Shown here: piece after piece, positions 34,721 to 43,811 of the stretch | How positions within the stretch are numbered: position 1 is the stretch's first letter | How the letters are laid out: each line of letters begins with the position of its first letter | NCBI GenBank assembly: GCA_964017065.1 | Contig: OZ024788.1 | Coordinates: 900,727 to 964,726, forward strand | Reading direction: 5' to 3' | From: Haliclona indistincta | Taxonomy: Eukaryota > Porifera > Demospongiae > Haplosclerida > Chalinidae | DNA length: 64,000 nt | Made by a program: the position numbers and the translations under genes | Notes under the pieces: model-generated | What the model was told of the DNA's origin: nothing | Databases searched by the model: none | The model's input: only the letters and a program-made list of their open reading frames with translations

Positions 34721-35649
34721 ATGATGCATTATCTCAGTGTTGTGATGGTGGCCATTGTCCTGGCCAGTAGTCTTGTGACAGGGAGTCCTAGTAACTGCAG
34801 CAGCACCTATCAGCAACTATTGGATCAAGCAGCTGCAGTGAAGAGGACTTGTAGTGAGGCTAGCCTCAGGGATTGCTGTCAAGTAAGTGAAGTGCTGCTT
34901 CATTCAGTGCTAGGACTCAACCTGTCATTATACTACAGATCAAGAACGTGGCTCCATGGTCCACTACTGGTACTTATCAAGTGGATAAAACATGTGAGGA
35001 AAGTAAACAAGCCTTTGCCACTGGCCAAGTGAAGCATTATGCTCGCTGTGACATGACGAGTGATGGAGGCAAGTGGATGGTCATACAGCGTAGGATTAAT
35101 GGCTCTGTTGATTTCTATCTGGACTGGACTGACTATGTCAATGGGTTTGGAGACTTGGAGGGAGAATTTTGGTATGGACTGGAGAAGATACACTGCCTCA
35201 CCACACGAGAGGACGTGGAACTGAGGATTGAACTGGGGAACGGGACTGTGCCCTCTATCGTGTGGACCTACCAGCTGTTTAAAGTGGGCGGAGCTGACAC
35301 TAACTACCGACTGACCATTGGCCAGTTTACAGGAGTGGGAGGAACACATGATGCAATGGCTATTTCCAATGGAGCACCATTTACCACTCGAGATCATGAT
35401 AATGATGCTTGGCCTGCTGCTAATTGTGCTAAAGTATATGGAGGAGCATGGTGGTCTAAATCGTGTCATCAAGCTCATCTGAATGCAAAATATGTGATCC
35501 ACATTCCAGAGGGTTATAGTGGACCCTATTCACCACATGACAATAGACTCTCGTGGTATGATGGCAGTGTTTCTCACTACATCACAAAGGTCCAGATGAA
35601 GATACGTCCTAAACAATGCAGCATCAGTGAAGAAACATCTTGCTCATAA
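34721..35649 (+). CDS. Secreted fibrinogen-domain protein 5 (FREP/ficolin-like), 290 residues
   Basis: Exon 1 (34721-34882) is almost identical to that of gene 2. Exon 2 (34939-35649) encodes the fibrinogen domain and ends KQCSISEETSCS. The front half (DMTSDGGKWMVIQRRINGSV to NYRLTIGQ) is nearly identical to its neighbours. The back half is the most divergent of the array: GTHDAMAISNGAPFTTRDHD, NDAWPAANCAKVYGGAWWSK, a longer PEGYSGPYSPHDNR loop, and NLNG changed to HLNA. The Asp-rich site reads DHDND instead of DRDHD. These changes fall in the part that forms the ligand pocket in known fibrinogen-domain lectins, so it may bind a different ligand (inference). The intron is phase 0. Confidence 0.9.
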
Positions 35650-35735
35650 TGCGTTGCTACCAGCACAAATGATCAGTATAATAAGAACATTGTAGTCGTG
35701 AGTGTTAAAACAGTTGTTGTAGTTGTGAGTGTTAA

Positions 35736-36315
35736 GGTGGCGGTGCACTTAGTTAATATTCAACACCCACGCAACGTGTGTTTTATTAATAACTAGACTT
35801 TATAACTACAGCGATTTACATAACAGTATGGGGGAAATAATACATGAAGCGTCTGTGGCTGCTATCTCGACTGTCGAGCAATAGATCGACGCGCTTCAAG
35901 CGCAGCAGCATGCAGCGCCATCTTGCGCACAGACGTACAGAGCGAATTTCCGTAATACGATCTAGATTTTTTGTTAAGGAATTTTTTCTGGTCTAGGTTG
36001 CTGTTTTGCCACGTTAGCAAAGGAGTATCGAAAAATCGCTCTGTACGTCTGTGCGCGCTGGAATTTGTAAGCTGTAAACGAAGTTCTTTCCGGAGCAAGC
36101 AAGCCAAACTTGAGATAGCAGCCACAGACCGGTCTATACTGGGCGAGCTCGCTGCTCCACGTTAGCTAACACTTCGTGACTGAAACTTGCTATAATCGAT
36201 GTATATCGATAGACAAACACAATGCATACTGGAGCACGCCTGTACAAAATAGCATTGCTTGAAAATAAAGCTACTAGTAAAGTTATGAATCTCATTAAAT
36301 TGGCGCACCGCCACC
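35736..36315. mobile_element. MITE with TTAA target duplication
   Basis: Terminal repeats GGTGGCGGTGC and GCACCGCCACC lie inside TTAA on both sides (35,732-35,735 and 36,316-36,319). Subterminal inverted segments (GTCTGTGGCTGCTATCTC and its complement; GCGCACAGACGTACAGAGCG and its complement) fold the 580 bp almost fully. TTAA suggests piggyBac or Kolobok mobilisation. No transposase is present. Confidence 0.8.
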
Positions 36316-36748
36316 TTAAGCTATACAGCTTAACAATTAAAATATACTGTTTATTATGCGGTTTCTAATCTTTCTAAACCAGTCAAAGAAACATACTGTA
36401 CTGCATGTCACACATTCTTTTCAGTTCTGTCGCTCTCAAATGTTATACTTCGCTACAAGTACATTTCTTGCAAACCATCACACATCAGCACAAAGCTTAC
36501 CGGCAGCACAGCTGTTAAACTGGAACACTCTTAGTTGCTATTGCACAATAGTGATACATGTTATTTTGCCATTGGTGTAAGCCGTACTAGCTGCATCAAC
36601 AAGTGGACTATAATTATAATTGAGTGCTGTTAAAATACACTTGCAACGTCCCTGGATTGCATGCAACTTAATGCTGGAAATAGATCCTAATGAACACATT
36701 ACCGTGCGCATGCCAGGCCTAGCAGCAACTTGTAATACTGCTAATGTT

Positions 36749-36873
36749 GGATTAATGGCTCTGTTGATTTCTATCTGGACTGGACTGACTATGTCAATGG
36801 GTTTGGTGACTTGGAGGGAGAATTTTGGTATGGACTGGAGAACATACACTGCCTTACCACACGAGAGGACGTG
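36749..36873 (+). pseudogene. Fibrinogen-domain fragment (gene 6)
   Basis: 125 bp nearly identical to the core of the array genes, RINGSVDFYLDW to TTREDV, with no flanking gene sequence. It is joined to a diverged copy of the spacer at about 30,030-30,430. Confidence 0.85.
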
Positions 36874-38263
36874 CATGGAACATCACTTGGCGTCACAGTA
36901 GTAAATAGCAGGTAAGTTCATCACTACCATCCAGAAGAAGATATGTCATAAATCAAGTTCACGACCACAATAATATTTTAGTCTCCAACACAACCACACC
37001 CTCTATTACTGCATGAAAACGTCATTAAACTGGGAATGAATTTGTAGTGGTCTAAATAGATACAAATCACCTCATTACAATTTGAAATATTATTATAAAA
37101 TATTATTAATAATCATTATGACAATTTTGAAGCATTGAAGCCTGCTTCATTCATGCATGTAGTGATCTATAAACGTACTATAACCATTTTAATATTTGAA
37201 GTCATGCTAATCGCATTATACTGAACGCCATGACCTAAACAAAATGTGCAATTTAGGTGCTCTTAATCCTGTAGTTGCCTCGATTCGTTGTCTATCCTAC
37301 ATGTATTTTGAGTAGCCAGCACAAAAGCACTAACATGGTCATCAATGCCTCCTTGAAGTATTCTCGTACAATAGCTGACTGGTTACTTCACAGTTAAAAT
37401 CACTGTATTTTCTCCTTAATACATTTTAACACTCATTCTCAATTAAATCAGTGTAATCACTGAAATATCTAGTATGCTAAATACCTTATGTCATACTCTC
37501 ACAGATAGCAGTGTTGGTTTTGGCGAGTACATGTATTATATGAGGGTTATATTTGGGATTCAGTAAGTGTCCATTATAGAGGGATGAGGGCCGGGTGTCC
37601 TCTAAGAGGGGTTCCACTGTACACATAAAATGAGCTGAGCTAGCAGAGCTACAGACTCGATCATGGGATATCATTGCCGGATTGTACAAGTGAACACGAA
37701 GCATGTACAGTAAGCTCGCGAGGCGAGAACTGTCGGGCCCGCAAGACTACATGTACAAAGACTGTGAGTGGAATCTAGTTATAGTCCATATTAGTTAATT
37801 ACTCGTCATGATCAATGGACAGCTTTCTATAAACAGCGTGAAACAATGATAGTAAAATTGCTCATATATTACCACTTACCAGTACATAATACATGCTTCT
37901 TGCGCCGGAACAGAACGATACCGACAGACATCATGACTGCAGATTGAGCACATGCCGCATCATGAGATGCGACGTCTAGTCAGTTTAACATTATGACGAT
38001 CATGCAAAGTGCTAGAACCAGCTGTGATGGTTGCTTACCATATTATACATTTCTAGCTACGCCGCCAAGGGATAATGAGAGATCGACTTTCAAAAACCAT
38101 TCTAAGCTGCAGCACTAGAAGCTACTGCAGCGAAGCTCCGCCCTCCCACGTGCAAAAATGCAGAGCACTCACATACAATCATAAAAAAATAAAATTATTA
38201 ATCAACAATAATCAAAAGAACGGAATAAATTAATGTCACAATGAAACATTACACTTTTGAAGC
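36874..38263. other. Intergenic, partly duplicated spacer
   Basis: About 36,880-37,250 is homologous to 30,030-30,430. The remainder shows no supported gene. Confidence 0.5.
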
Positions 38264-38469
38264 TTAAGTTTTAAAGGAAAGAGTGAGAGAATTAGTTTTC
38301 AAGAAACAGAGTATACAAGCTTGCTCCGGGAGACAGTTCTTGTGATAACCATGACCTGTAAACAGGAAAACATTGTGAACTTTAAGAAGAGAGACAGAGA
38401 GAAGCAACTCACCACATCGGAACACCATCACAATGAACCACACCCATATCACACTGGCACACACCACAC
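38264..38469 (-). CDS. 3' exons of a RING-H2-like zinc-finger protein
   Basis: Two minus-strand exons, 38469-38413 and 38355-38264, match in phase. They read VVCASVIWVWFIVMVFRCGH then GYHKNCLPEQACILC and end SFKT. If the previous exon ends in T, the first codon is Cys and the pattern is C-x2-C ... C-x-H-x2-H-x2-C ... C-x2-C, a RING-type zinc site. C-terminal zinc fingers of this sort occur in vacuolar sorting subunits and E3 ligases. The family is not identified and upstream exons are uncertain. The hydrophobic run could instead be read as a membrane segment. Confidence 0.4.
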
Positions 38470-38602
38470 CTACAAGAATCAAGACAACGGTAACAAGGAA
38501 TAAAATCCGGTCCTCTTTCGATCTCTACTCCCTCAGCTCTCTCTATCCTTCCCTCCTCACCTCATATTGCTGACAGTCGTGCCCCAGTGACTGCCGCTAT
38601 CT

Positions 38603-38821
38603 TCAACGAACACGCTGGATGATGCATGGAAGTGAAGTGGGCGCAGTTGAATCTACTCCTTCGCTTCTGTAGACAGCCACTCTCATCCACTCCATCATCA
38701 ACACCACTAGCTCCTCCCAGCTGAGACGACCATCACCAGTAGCTACAGTAGGAATAGGAACAGTAGGAATCTTCACCAAATCTTGAAGCTGATTTATATT
38801 CTTGACCACAGTGACAACTAT
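38603..38821 (-). CDS. Possible exon with EF-hand-like segment
   Basis: Open minus-strand stretch after a TGAATAG acceptor. It encodes INQLQDLVKIPTVPIP, then TGDGRLSWEELVVLMMEWMR, which resembles the calcium loop and exit helix of an EF hand, although the first Asp position is not conserved. It ends in a stop at 38,603, or may splice on at ATATGAG|GTGAGG. It may belong to the same gene as the zinc-finger exons just downstream; I found no phase-consistent join. Confidence 0.25.
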   Translation of the reverse strand: MVVTVVKNINQLQDLVKIPTVPIPTVATGDGRLSWEELVVLMMEWMRVAVYRSEGVDSTAPTSLPCIIQRVR

Positions 38822-38996
38822 TCAATGATCATTGGATAGCACTAGATACAGTGTTTATATTTACATAACAATGATGGTATCGTGACTATTAGAGTGGTGT
38901 AGACATGTAGCATAAACAAACAGGAGTGACTCAATACACAACTGTGATGCGATGAAAAAGAATGAGAAGGTGGTACAAAAATAAAAGTGTACAGAT

Positions 38997-40225
38997 TCAG
39001 TTAGTTAATCTATTCAGTTGTTCTACTATACTGTTCATAGCGGGTCGCTTGGTTGGATCATCATCAACACATGTGCTGACAATTCGGTGCATTAGTGGCC
39101 AGCTACGAGCCATTGACTGCATCATAGAAGGAAAGGCTCTTTGATCAGGAAATTGATTAGTGAAGATTTCACATAGAAGCTTTCCGTAGCTGTAGACATC
39201 CATTTTAGTTGACTGCTTCTCTTCTCTAAGTACCTCAGGAGCTGTGTACTGACGATTGCCTGGACCAGGAGTAGAGGCATACTGGACAATGTTAGCAGAC
39301 CCAAAGTCAGACAGCTTTCCTCTCCACTTGTTGTCTGGTAGTGCCTGCAGTAGAACATTAGCACTGCTCACATCTCTGTGAACAATAGGCTCTCTTTGAA
39401 GGTGAAGGTAGTTAAGGGCAGCTGCCACATCTCTGAGAATAAAGAGACGAACACGATTGTTGGCTAGTTTCCCATCTTGGTAAGCTGACCTGAGGTCAGT
39501 GTCTAATAGCTCAGTAATGATAATCGGATCACTGCGACCTGGTTTATCAAGCACAGCTGCTATGAAGAGGAGGAGGTTGGGATGACGTACCTTAGCCATC
39601 AAGCTGATCTCGCGTCGAAGAAGCTCATCAAAATAAGGAGATCTAATACTGGAATGGAGCTCTTTCACAGCTACATTCTGCCTTCTGAAGCTACCCACAA
39701 CTACTGAACCCCAGCCACCCTTTCCTAACATCTGACCAGAGGAATGGACTTCAGTATGGCTGACTAGCCAGAAGCTGATATCTGAATCACTACCAAGCTT
39801 GGGTTGTTGGTCTATCCTTGACTGCAGCTGTGTCTTAAGACGACCAATCTCTTCTTGAAGACGATTTGATTCCTGCATCTTTTGTTGGAGCAGAGTAATT
39901 GTGTCTTGTTTTTCAGCAGTCATTAGTACTAGCTGTTCCTGTGTTTGAGATAATGCTTGTTTCTTGGACTCTAGCTGTTCCTGTGTTTGAGATAATGCTT
40001 GTTTCTTGGACTCTAGCTGTTCAGAAAAAGCTACTTCCATGTTTGCTTTGTCTTGCTGAACCAAAAACAAGTCTTCGGTCAGCCTCTTAATTTCATCTTG
40101 CTGAAATACGGACTGCTGGATGAGATCTTCCTTCTCCTGTACCAGGTTTTTAAGTCTAGAATCCACGATCAATTTTGGTCCAGCCATTTGATCATCCTCT
40201 CCATAGCGAGGATACTCATCAAGAC
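38997..40225 (-). CDS. Coiled-coil protein kinase (TKL-like), possibly 5' partial
   Basis: One exon. From ATG at 40,187 it gives 396 residues. Residues about 12-125 are a coiled coil with a 14-residue tandem duplication (QLESKKQALSQTQE twice, a 42-bp repeat). The kinase domain follows: G-loop GKGGWGSV (155-162), Lys175 in VAVKEL, Glu193, catalytic HRDVSSANVLL (270-280), DFGSAN (294-299) and APEV. All catalytic residues are present, so it should be active. The HRDVSSAN loop and general pattern resemble tyrosine-kinase-like kinases (inference). The frame stays open upstream of the ATG to a good acceptor at 40,226 (CTCACTACAG), so an upstream exon probably supplies an N-terminus; see the finding on the RNF213-like gene. 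Substrate unknown. Confidence 0.85.
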
Positions 40226-41149
40226 CTGTAGTGAGATAAGATAGTTACCTTAAATCATAGCGACCACTTAATATAGCGTTTTGCCATTGAAGACATTTAG
40301 TGTGTACTAATTTTAGCGTTTGGCTGTTATTTAACAAGTAATAAAAACATTTTAACCAAAATGGAACAGATTTAGGGTTGGTACATTTATCGAAAAAGTA
40401 TGGAAACAAGATTTGAAATGAAAAGGATTGTAACAATAGCAGTGTAATGCTACCTCCCTATTCAATTAACCACAACTATCGAAAGCAGTTAATTTAGGGA
40501 GGTAGCATTACACTGCTATTGTTACAATCCTTTTCATTTCAAATCTTGTTTCCATACTTTTTCGATAAATGTACCAACCCTAAATCTGTTCCATTTTGGT
40601 TAAAATGTTTTTATTACTTGTTTCTTTTCTTTTTTTATTAATGACTTGGCACTTATGCTAATACAGTGTATACATGGTTTCAAAAGTAATAATTGTAATA
40701 ATAGTTCCGGCAGCAGGCTCAGCGGCACTGCAGGGGGACTCGAGCTCGATCGACTCTGCACTGCATGCAACATGTACTATGCAACATTAGCTAAGCTTAA
40801 GATAGCATTCTTACAAGCCTGAACAGACAAATCCAGTGTAACAGTGAAGATATGCTCGTTGTCTGCTGTGAACACTGCTAGTAGTGGCAGCAGCATTCGC
40901 CGTAGCCTCGTACCCAGGCTCACTGGCGGAGATTTAATTATGCGTGGGTGTTGAAATGCGGGGGTGGCGATTGAGAGCCTGGTATCCAGCGTTTTGAATT
41001 AATGAGCTGTCAGAGCAGAAGCACGTGCAATGACGTATTAACGCCCACCGAGATATCGCTATGACGTCTTTGTTTACAACATGGGCTGCGCCTTCACTGC
41101 ATTGATCGAGCGCCTGCGTCTCCCACAAGCCTGACTTTGCCTACCATAA

Positions 41150-41239
41150 GAGCGCATCAAGTGTGGCAATGCTTACACAAAGCACATGACCCGTGTAGCT
41201 CCACGAGATGCGTTCCAGTTTATCAAGACTAAAGTATAG
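41150..41239 (+). other. Exon-like fragment inside the MULE-like element
   Basis: After CTACCATAAG, a possible 3' splice site, 29 codons read ERIKCGNAYTKHMTR then VAPRDAFQFIKTKV and a stop. The composition looks like real protein, and the position is between terminal repeats, so it may be a captured host exon. Family not recognised. Confidence 0.3.
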
Positions 41240-41441
41240 CCTCGTACGTCCACGTGTTTATGACTGGTATACTTGTACTAGCACTCTCTCCAGTTGTCTG
41301 CTCTCTTAACAGCCTAAAAACTGTCCGGAACGCGTCGCAAATTTCCATAGCCAACAGCATAGCCATAGTGCACGATCAGAATCAGTCATCCCGTAAACGT
41401 GACGCAAAGTAACACAATAGTGAACTAAAATATACGGATCC

Positions 41442-42689
41442 ATGGAATTCCATGGATCGTCTGCTCAGCCTCAATCAGCCTACTCTGCACTGACTCATGG
41501 TGTCATGAACAGGTGGCACCATGTTTTTAGAACTTGTCCTGAGATTGCTACATCCCTACTTCCCTTAGAAAACGCACTCCGTATTGTTCTACTACCTGCA
41601 ATCACTGGTCAAGATGCACCCAACAATACTCTTCGAGAGCTCTTTGCACTGCCTTGTCGTTTAGGAGGCTTGAACATTCCTGATCCTACTTCTGCCTCCA
41701 CCTTACAGTTCTCAAATTCTTTGCTCGTGTCTTCCCCTCTAATCTCTTTACTTCTTGAGCAAGGCAATCTTATTCCATCCGAGCTTCTTACTCTTCAGCA
41801 TGAAGCAAAGCTGACCATCAAATCCAACAAAGCACAGTCTCTGTCTGAGAGAGCACGATCTACCAGAGAAGCCTTATCTCCTCCCCTTCAAAAGCTGTTT
41901 GACTCCGCTAATGAAAAAGGTTCCTCAATTTGGCTTTCCGTGCTCCCCTTAAAATCTCATGGTTATCATCTCCATAAAGGTGCATTTAGGGATGGTCTTT
42001 GTCTGAGGTACGGTTGGGACCCTCCCCACTTACCTGACCAATGTGTTTGCGGATCCCCTTTTTCAGTAGACCATGCTTTTAACTGTCCACGTGGTGGTTT
42101 TCAAATTCTTCGCCACAATGAAGTCAGAGATATTACAGCTTCACTCATGAAGGAGGTCTGTCATAACGTTACAATCGAACCTGTTCTCCAACCTTTATCT
42201 GGAGAAACACTCTACCCTCGTTCTGCCATTGTGGATGACAACGCTCGATCTGACGTTAGAGCTGAAGGATTCTGGGACTGTAGACAGCAGCAAGCTTTTT
42301 TCGATGTTAAAGTTTTTAATCCAAGTGCAGCATCCTACCGTAACAAATCGCTTCAGTCCTGTTTTCGTCGGTTAGAGGCTGGGAAAAGACGTGAGTATCA
42401 AGATAGGATAATCAACGTAGAACACGGCTCCTTCTCACCTTTAATCTTTTCAACCTCCGGCAGTATGGGCCCCTCAGCTTCTGTTGTCTTTCGTAGACTT
42501 GCTTCTCTCGTCTCTACAAAGCGTGATGAACTGTACAGCAAAACAATCCTGTTCATCAGATGTCAAGTATGTTTTGCTCTTCTTCGTTCTGCCGTACGCT
42601 GTTTACGAGGCTCCAGATCTACCTACAAGCCAGACATTGCCAACACCAATATCGATCTTGCCCTAACGGAAGGGCAGGTAACCTACTAA
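41442..42689 (+). CDS. C-terminal part of an RLE-type non-LTR retrotransposon protein
   Basis: 415 codons are open to a stop 130 bp before a 39-base A-run. Visible: the tail of a reverse-transcriptase-type ORF with LPCRLGGLNIPDP, a CCHC-like zinc knuckle (CVCGSPFSVDHAFNC), then a PD-(D/E)XK-like endonuclease signature with RSDVRAEGFW and FFDVKVFNP, and a conserved C-terminal CFALLRSAVRCLRGSRS. This order is typical of non-LTR elements with a restriction-like endonuclease. The reverse-transcriptase catalytic YxDD region is absent, so the copy is 5'-truncated and non-autonomous, although its frame is undamaged. The first ATG is probably not the native start. Confidence 0.7.
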   Translation: MEFHGSSAQPQSAYSALTHGVMNRWHHVFRTCPEIATSLLPLENALRIVLLPAITGQDAPNNTLRELFALPCRLGGLNIPDPTSASTLQFSNSLLVSSPLISLLLEQGNLIPSELLTLQHEAKLTIKSNKAQSLSERARSTREALSPPLQKLFDSANEKGSSIWLSVLPLKSHGYHLHKGAFRDGLCLRYGWDPPHLPDQCVCGSPFSVDHAFNCPRGGFQILRHNEVRDITASLMKEVCHNVTIEPVLQPLSGETLYPRSAIVDDNARSDVRAEGFWDCRQQQAFFDVKVFNPSAASYRNKSLQSCFRRLEAGKRREYQDRIINVEHGSFSPLIFSTSGSMGPSASVVFRRLASLVSTKRDELYSKTILFIRCQVCFALLRSAVRCLRGSRSTYKPDIANTNIDLALTEGQVTY

Positions 42690-42820
42690 ACTATTTTGTT
42701 CTCTTTTTTTTTCTTTTTTCACTGTACTATCATTGACTAATTTTTCATTGCACTATCATTTTCTTATTTATAATCAGATCGGTTTTAAGTCCTACCATAA
42801 AAGCGTGGGCACTTTATTCC

Positions 42821-42821
<1 letters not shown>

Positions 42822-42860
<39 letters not shown>
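42822..42860 (+). repeat. Poly(A) tail of the retrotransposon copy
   Basis: 39 consecutive A directly against the right terminal repeat of the MULE-like element. Confidence 0.9.
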
Positions 42861-42862
<2 letters not shown>

Positions 42863-43811
42863 AGGCTCTCAATCGCCACCCCCGCATTTCAACACCCACG
42901 CATAATTAAATCTCCGCCAGAGAGCCTGGGTACGAGGCTACATTCGCCGTTCCAAGCAATTTGTACTAAGGTGCGCTTGTATTAGAATAATTACATACAC
43001 GGGCGTGCGCGAGTAGGCGTAACCTAGTAACGGAGTTCAATAGAACGATGGAATGGAGACTGTTATGGACCAAAGATCGCTGTTTTTCTGGAAATACTCG
43101 CTTCTCCCAGTGTTTTAGGCCTAAATAGATATCAGGTGCACTGATGGTCATAGGTAGCGTTGCTTCTGTGTAGGTTTTGTTGCGTTTGGTTCCCTCACTA
43201 CTGTGCTAGACTCTCTGAAGAATAGGAAGAAAGAAGATGAACAAACGGGCGACCACGTGAACTCTGGTTTACCACTTTAGACCTGGTTTCTTTTGCTTCT
43301 AAAGGTCTCTTTGTAATCACACAAATCGTGCAAGGAGCTTTAGAACGTTTGATACGCTTGAAACGCCCGTACAGCGAAGATATGGTAGTGCCGTACGTAG
43401 TGCCTCCAGGCGAGACGCCATCTTGTCATGCCCTTAGCAACTGGCCTTATAGTCTTTATTAGTAGACTCATTGTAAGCGCTTACCTCTTAGGATAGCCCC
43501 TAGGTAGTTGAAATACTCCTGATGTCGCCAACAGCCAAGATATACGTGAATTATTGCGTTTAGCCTAAGTGTAGCCGCCATCTTGTTTTCAGCTCAACCC
43601 TAAATATGCCACGTCTACCGCGTGGCATAATGAGATTCATGCTCATTAACAGTCATTATTACTACGAAACCACAGCTATGTAGAATGAATCTCTTATTGG
43701 TTTTAAGGTACACCTCCTCTCCACTATACTCACGATTAGTGAAACTAGCAGACACTAATCGTGAGTAAAGAGATAGGTCTACTAATAGTGAGTACATGCA
43801 GAGATACTTAC

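Larger units (their letters stand above)
40903..42940. mobile_element. MULE-like element, 9-bp target duplication, carrying retrotransposon DNA
   Basis: Terminal repeats of about 80 bp begin TAGCCTCGTACCCAGGCTC and are inverted at the right end (...GAGCCTGGGTACGAGGCTA). CATTCGCCG flanks both sides (40,894-40,902 and 42,941-42,949). A 9-bp duplication with long terminal repeats points to Mutator-like elements. The interior holds unrelated sequence (about 40,985-41,430) and a poly(A)-tailed retrotransposon fragment that abuts the right terminal repeat. Confidence 0.8.
40335..43630 (+). mobile_element. Helitron-like foldback element, copy 4, with nested insertions
   Basis: It starts CAAGTAATAAAAAC. 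Foldback arms lie at about 40,335-40,470 and 40,489-40,625. The right part has TTACCACTTTAGACC (about 43,268), TAGCCGCCATCTTG (43,573), CCCTAAATA, hairpin TGCCACG...CGTGGCA and TAA, before a genomic T. Removing the 2,038-bp MULE-like insert and its 9-bp duplication leaves 1,249 bp, the size of copies 2 and 5. It sits between the kinase exon and the last exon of the RNF213-like gene. Confidence 0.75.

Noticed and set aside
43615..43811. Last residues of the open frame after DIDHLTRLVCKYL as the true C-terminus of the RNF213-like protein
   Set aside because: A strong donor (GTAAGTATC) precedes them, and the frame ends inside the transposon's terminal hairpin.
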